64,000 nt of DNA from Chrysoperla carnea (Eukaryota > Arthropoda > Insecta > Neuroptera > Chrysopidae). Below, piece by piece: positions 59,515 through 64,000 of this stretch. The translations under genes and the position numbers were made by a program. The stretch lies in the NCBI RefSeq assembly GCF_905475395.1, contig NC_058339.1, positions 79,636,520 to 79,700,519 on the forward strand, read 5' to 3'. Numbering within the stretch: the first letter of the stretch is position 1; each line of letters begins with the position of its first letter. Under the pieces are notes generated by a model that searched no databases, was not told the DNA's origin, and was given only the letters and a program-made list of their open reading frames with translations.

Positions 59515-59850
59515 ACTCAAAATAGGAGTTCGTAACACATCCTTTTTATCGTTGCACGTTGTTTTTGAATTTTTCCAAAGTTCTAACCCTTCTAAAACGT
59601 TTATAAGATCCCCTTTCTCTCATGTGTGTAAAATTTTGAATTTATCATCAAATTTATGGGCATTTAGAATGCAATGGTCTGAAAAAGTTGCTGCACCAAT
59701 GATTTGTATTCTTTCTTTGGATGCGCGGTCCGATTGCCTCAAATACGTAACGGGATATTCAGCACAATTAATTTGGTAAATACCTGATTTTTCTAAAGTT
59801 TTTGGTTTATTATTTACCAAATAAAAAAACTTGTAGTCATACACTAACAA
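59515..59850 (-). pseudogene. Penelope-like retroelement, GIY-YIG endonuclease remnant
   Basis: The minus-strand reading at 59620-59850 contains KSGIYQINCAEYPVTYLRQ, then SDRASKER and SDHCILNAHKFD, the layout of the GIY-YIG domain at the C-terminus of Penelope-like elements. The first motif (GIY) is intact, the second reads TYLRQ instead of the usual YIGQT, and the Arg and His positions appear kept. After an in-frame stop the same frame continues EKGDLINVLEGLELWKNS, typical of the end of these proteins. No reverse transcriptase region is seen upstream, so it is a truncated, inactive copy. Family assignment is from remembered motifs. Confidence 0.78.
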
Positions 59851-61744
59851 TAAAATTATTTTTTATTATTTTAATTATTTATTATAATATAGTATGTACT
59901 ACCAAAAACCTAATATAAATTCAAATTAGAAAAAATACATTTCCAGTTAAAAAAATGATTTGCCATTTACTCTTCAATTTTTTAAGGCAATGTCCATGTT
60001 AGGAATATCTTGTCTATTTGATAATGGATAGTGATAACACGTTATCACTATCAATACTAGATTGTTATCATCAACATTTGTATAAATGGGTATGTATTCA
60101 ATATATTGTAAAAAAAAAAAACAACTAAAGCACACACTTATAGCAACCAATAGCCGATATACACACATATACAAAAGTTGACGCTTCATAAAATTCACAT
60201 TTATGAAAAGGTATATAAACATTATTTTTACTCAACCATACAAAAATAAATGTACCTAAAATATATACATTACAAACATATATACATACATACGAACATA
60301 TATATACATACATACATACATTAACATTATTATTATATACATACAACTAAATACACAAAAGGTACTTTAATAAACATTTATTTATGTTTTTTAAAACACA
60401 AGAGACTATGTACACATTGTGTAAATTTATATTTTCCATGTAAGGGAAGCCTAAAATTAACGCAAGTAGTAGTAATTTTGAAACAAAAGATAGTTGTTTA
60501 GTTAAATAAAGTATGCAGCATAGGGTTCTGTATAAAATAGCATCTCCGGTAAAATTTACATGCTATCAGGTAAAATTCGGCGATGTGCCATTAAGCACAT
60601 ATACGTGTTTTTATCGAAATTTTCCTTGACCATTTTTCATAAATGTTGCTGAATAGTGGTGACACAGCTCTGAAATTTCTCCTTCAAGGCGATAATGGTC
60701 GTAGACTTGTTGAAGTAGACGTAGAAATCCATGGAGACCAAAAATAATAATGTTAAAGCTCATGAGTTGGACATTCTATATAATTTTGTAACCAATCTCA
60801 ATTTTTTTAAATTTATCTTTTCATATTTGATTATTTTTATCCAACTTTTTTTTTTTTTTTACCTAACAGTGAAAACGCATTCTTTCGTCGAGACCTACAT
60901 TTAAAAAAACCCTAATATGTCAGTTGTCACGTTGTCTTTGCTTTTTCATTATCAATACTTAACCACGCAAATTGACAAACATTTAAATCTTCTGTAACTC
61001 TTGAGACACTCCTTAGTTAATTATTCCTCCGTTCATTATTACTTATTAGCGCTTCCACCAAAATTTTATTTTATAAGAATTATAATCTTTGAGTTAAAAT
61101 AGATAATAAAAAAATAAATAAATAAAAGTAGGAAAAATTTTTGAATGAATTGAGAAGACTGAACATCGAAAAACTAATAATTCAGTTCTCAAATCCTTAA
61201 TTTTATTTCTCCATTGACCATTCTGTCGAATTCACTTAATGTAAAAAATTCACATAAATTCTTACTACAATTATTTTGCATGTTACTCTCCTTCCTTCTA
61301 CAAATTATTTTGCGATACTCTTTCAACTCCGAGATAAAAGCGAGTTTGAGACTATGTATTTGTAAACCAGATAAAAATCGGTTTCATGGGATTTCCAGGA
61401 TTATTGGTTTCGAAACTTAATTTTGAGTGTAAGGTTGTACAAAGTGGTTTGCAATTAGACTGCACTCTGAATCTGAAAACAGTCGCATCTGTTTGCCTTG
61501 GGCGTAAATATTTTAATACACCATCGGTTTATTTCACCATATGGATATGTTATAATAAAAAAAGGAAAAAAAGCGATAAAATTGACATTTGTGTGTGAAA
61601 GACAATGAAATAAGGAGTGGAACCGTTTATTTGGCTGTTAGCTTAAATATTCCGTTTTCTTGTATTCTGTTTTTTCTTCCATTAGTAAATGTTGATGATT
61701 AGTCGTTTGTGTATACCTTTCCTATAAAGATCATAGTTCAATCT
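59851..61744. other. Noncoding with (CATA)n run
   Basis: A CATA/TATA-rich microsatellite spans about 60264-60321. Open frames at 61214-61420 and 61386-61598 show no domain. Confidence 0.4.
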
Positions 61745-61905
61745 TATAAATTATAGTTCATGTGTTATTCTGATATACCAGCTACATTGCTGTACATTTC
61801 ATTAAAAACCAATCGCTTGTTTTAGCGTGAAAGCGTAACAAACAAACAAACAAACAAACATGCTTACTTTCACATTTATAATATATAGAGATAGGGATAT
61901 CAACG
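61745..61905 (+). mobile_element. Interspersed element R4, 3' part
   Basis: The internal block TGTGTTATTCTGATATACCA also occurs inverted in the 47.5-kb copy. It ends TTTAGCGTGAAAGCGTAAC, five CAAA units, CTTTCACATTTATAATATAT, then AGAGATAGGGATA. Confidence 0.75.
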
Positions 61906-64000
61906 AAAAATTCAAAAGTCCCTTAATTTTAACAAAAAACATTTTTGTGTAGTTTAATTTGTTTTTATTTTTTTATTAGAGATTGCAATATTTAAATTTT
62001 GTGTCCGAAATTCTTCGGCTTTGGTTTTTATGGGTTCATGTGTAACGCAGTAATTTTCAATCGATTTTCTTTTCTGTTTCTGAAAGACTTAGATACAAAA
62101 TTGTTAAAATTTGTTTCTGATATAATAAATTTGTTGATATATACTTTTAAGGTTATTTCGATACCGAAAAAATGAATATGATTCGATATTTTATTCATCA
62201 ATTAATCATTCTTTTATACGTATTTTGTGAAAAATTCATATCGATTCTCTAAACGGTTTAGGAGAAATTTACTATCAAAGCCAGTTTTTTTTTTCCAGAA
62301 AGGACACATTTCTTACATTGTACAGAGAATCTATATGAATTTTCACAATGTATAAAATGATGATTAATTTTTAAATTAAAACTTAAATACAACTCTTTAA
62401 GGTATTTCGATACCGTGATTGTTTTCTATGTTTGTGCTGACAATTCTGAATTCTGAATAACAAAATAATGGTTTTCTACTGGTTATCCCGGATTAATAAA
62501 TAAATCAATCTTCATAATGAAAATTAAAGATTCCTAATAAATTTTCCACAATAAATGTACACAATATTTAGTAATTGTATACATTTGCATGTAGCATTTT
62601 ATCATTTTAACTGCACGGTGGGTAGATAAGAATAAAAGGTAAATACGAACGAATACGTAGTATAGTTTTAGTTTTTTTTTATGATCTTATGTTAAGGTTG
62701 TTACTTGTAGATGTAGATGATGTTTAAGCATGATGATAATGTTTTTGTATCAAACATTGAACATTCACAACGATATAACCTATAAAACAACAATAAAATT
62801 TGAAATGGTATTCGTATATCTATGGGTTTTACTATCTATTACAAGATGGTCATTAAAATATCTTTAAAATTTTCTAGCTTAGCTACCAAAATCAGAATTC
62901 CATTGCTTACCCTATCCGACCGCGATTTTTTACTCTTTCGTCAAATAGATTCAAAAACCAAAATAAACTGCTTCGGGTGAATTCAGAAACAGACTTGTGT
63001 CTGATCCTTCGTTTTTAAATGGAATAAAACGGAATCTTTACAATGTCAATATCTGTCAAAAACGACTCGTAATGGAGATCTGTAAATGTTTTCGATGGAA
63101 TTATTTAACGATAGGTGAATTTCGGATATTTCTTTTCGTATCAAATTTAAGCAGAGAGTTTTCCACCTGACAGTGAGATTTTATTACATGATCTCAATTG
63201 TAGGCCAACAGCCATTGTATGGATTTCTGAAAAATAATTTATTGTTATTCTCAAATCGTACCACTTTTTTTGCACCGTTTGGTACATTTCTTTCTCGCTT
63301 ATATGTATATTGTCTTAGTGCTGGACGTCGTTTAGTAGAATATTATTATCGGAAAGCTAGTTCGTTGGTTTTTTGTAGGTTCATCTTCTGTTGAAACATA
63401 AAAACAAAGCTTACGATACGAGTAAATTTTTTAATTCCATTTTAATGTTCACTGATTTACGTTTAGAATTTAATGTAATTTTCTGTTTTTTTATATCTAT
63501 ATGAAAAAACTATATCTAAGTTTAAAATTGTTTGAAAATGATTTTCAGTTAACTGATAGTTGGATATCCTCCTTTGATCTACCATTAAGGCTTTTTAACA
63601 AAAATTTTAATCTGTAAATTAATAATATAATACAATAATAATATAATAAAGCCTAACATCCTTATGGGAAATATTCATGAAATATAAATTTGGTTCGAAT
63701 ATTTTCTTTCCGTAACTTTATTGGCCGGAAAGTTTAACTAAGCCATTATTTTAGTAATTAATATTTTTTTAATTACTTAAAATTAATTAATAAAAGTGCA
63801 AATTCAGTGAGAGAAATTACGCCATAGCATGGGCTTGTCAAATTCGTGGACATACTCTATGGAATTAATTACTTATATTTTGCATGGTATTATATTGAGT
63901 TATTCGATTTTATGACTTTCTATTAGAAAACTTAATAACAACGACTGTAAATTCTGTGTTGTAAATTTATTTTGCAAAGTGTAAATTATACCTTGAACTG
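61906..64000. other. AT-rich noncoding, nothing recognised
   Basis: GTATTTCGATACCG near 62401 recurs in part at about 62154 (GTTATTTCGATACCG), a short duplicated motif. No gene model supported. Confidence 0.4.

Overview
The window reads as nuclear DNA of an arthropod, most likely an insect. It is strongly AT-rich, has no operons or long open frames, and is packed with eukaryotic interspersed repeats: a tRNA-Leu-headed SINE, an element family carrying a GTCT/GTCC-rich block, foldback elements, and jockey-like and Penelope-like retrotransposon remnants. I cannot name the species or order from sequence alone.

Only one locus supports protein-coding genes. At about 14.5-17.7 kb on the minus strand lie two tandem paralogous genes, each a 33-nt exon joined through a phase-0 intron to one larger exon. 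They encode small secreted proteins of 111 and 141 residues. Both have a 20-residue signal peptide, a conserved RQTR-x2-C-x5-C-A core ending SIAQ, and different C-terminal tails: cysteine-bearing in one, glycine-rich in the other. 3' UTRs and flanks are also duplicated. I do not recognise the family.

The rest is repeat-dominated. About ten copies of one family (called R1 here, roughly 0.58 kb when complete) occur at 5.3-6.9, 24.4, 32.6, 38.4-39.5, 41.8, 44.4 and 50.6-53.3 kb. Two of them contain tandem arrays of a 304-308 bp satellite centred on a GGTACC palindrome; a diverged single monomer lies at 19.7 kb. Five SINE copies (1.0, 23.8, 25.2, 31.8, 41.3 kb) include two with perfect target-site duplications. 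A terminal-inverted-repeat family (M5) at 20.4-21.2, 33.8-34.1 and 40.3-41.0 kb has unusually long direct repeats flanking two copies. A family (R4) with a gtaacaaacaaac ... ataggga 3' end occurs five times. Foldback structures lie at 3.4, 4.5, 33.5, 46.3 and 48.8 kb.

Long stretches (about 8.7-14.3, 27.8-31.8, 34.8-38.1, 55.8-59.1 and 61.9-64.0 kb) hold nothing I can identify beyond AT-rich noncoding DNA; they could be intergenic or parts of large introns. R1, R2, R3, R4 and M5 are labels made up for this window, defined by comparing copies within it.
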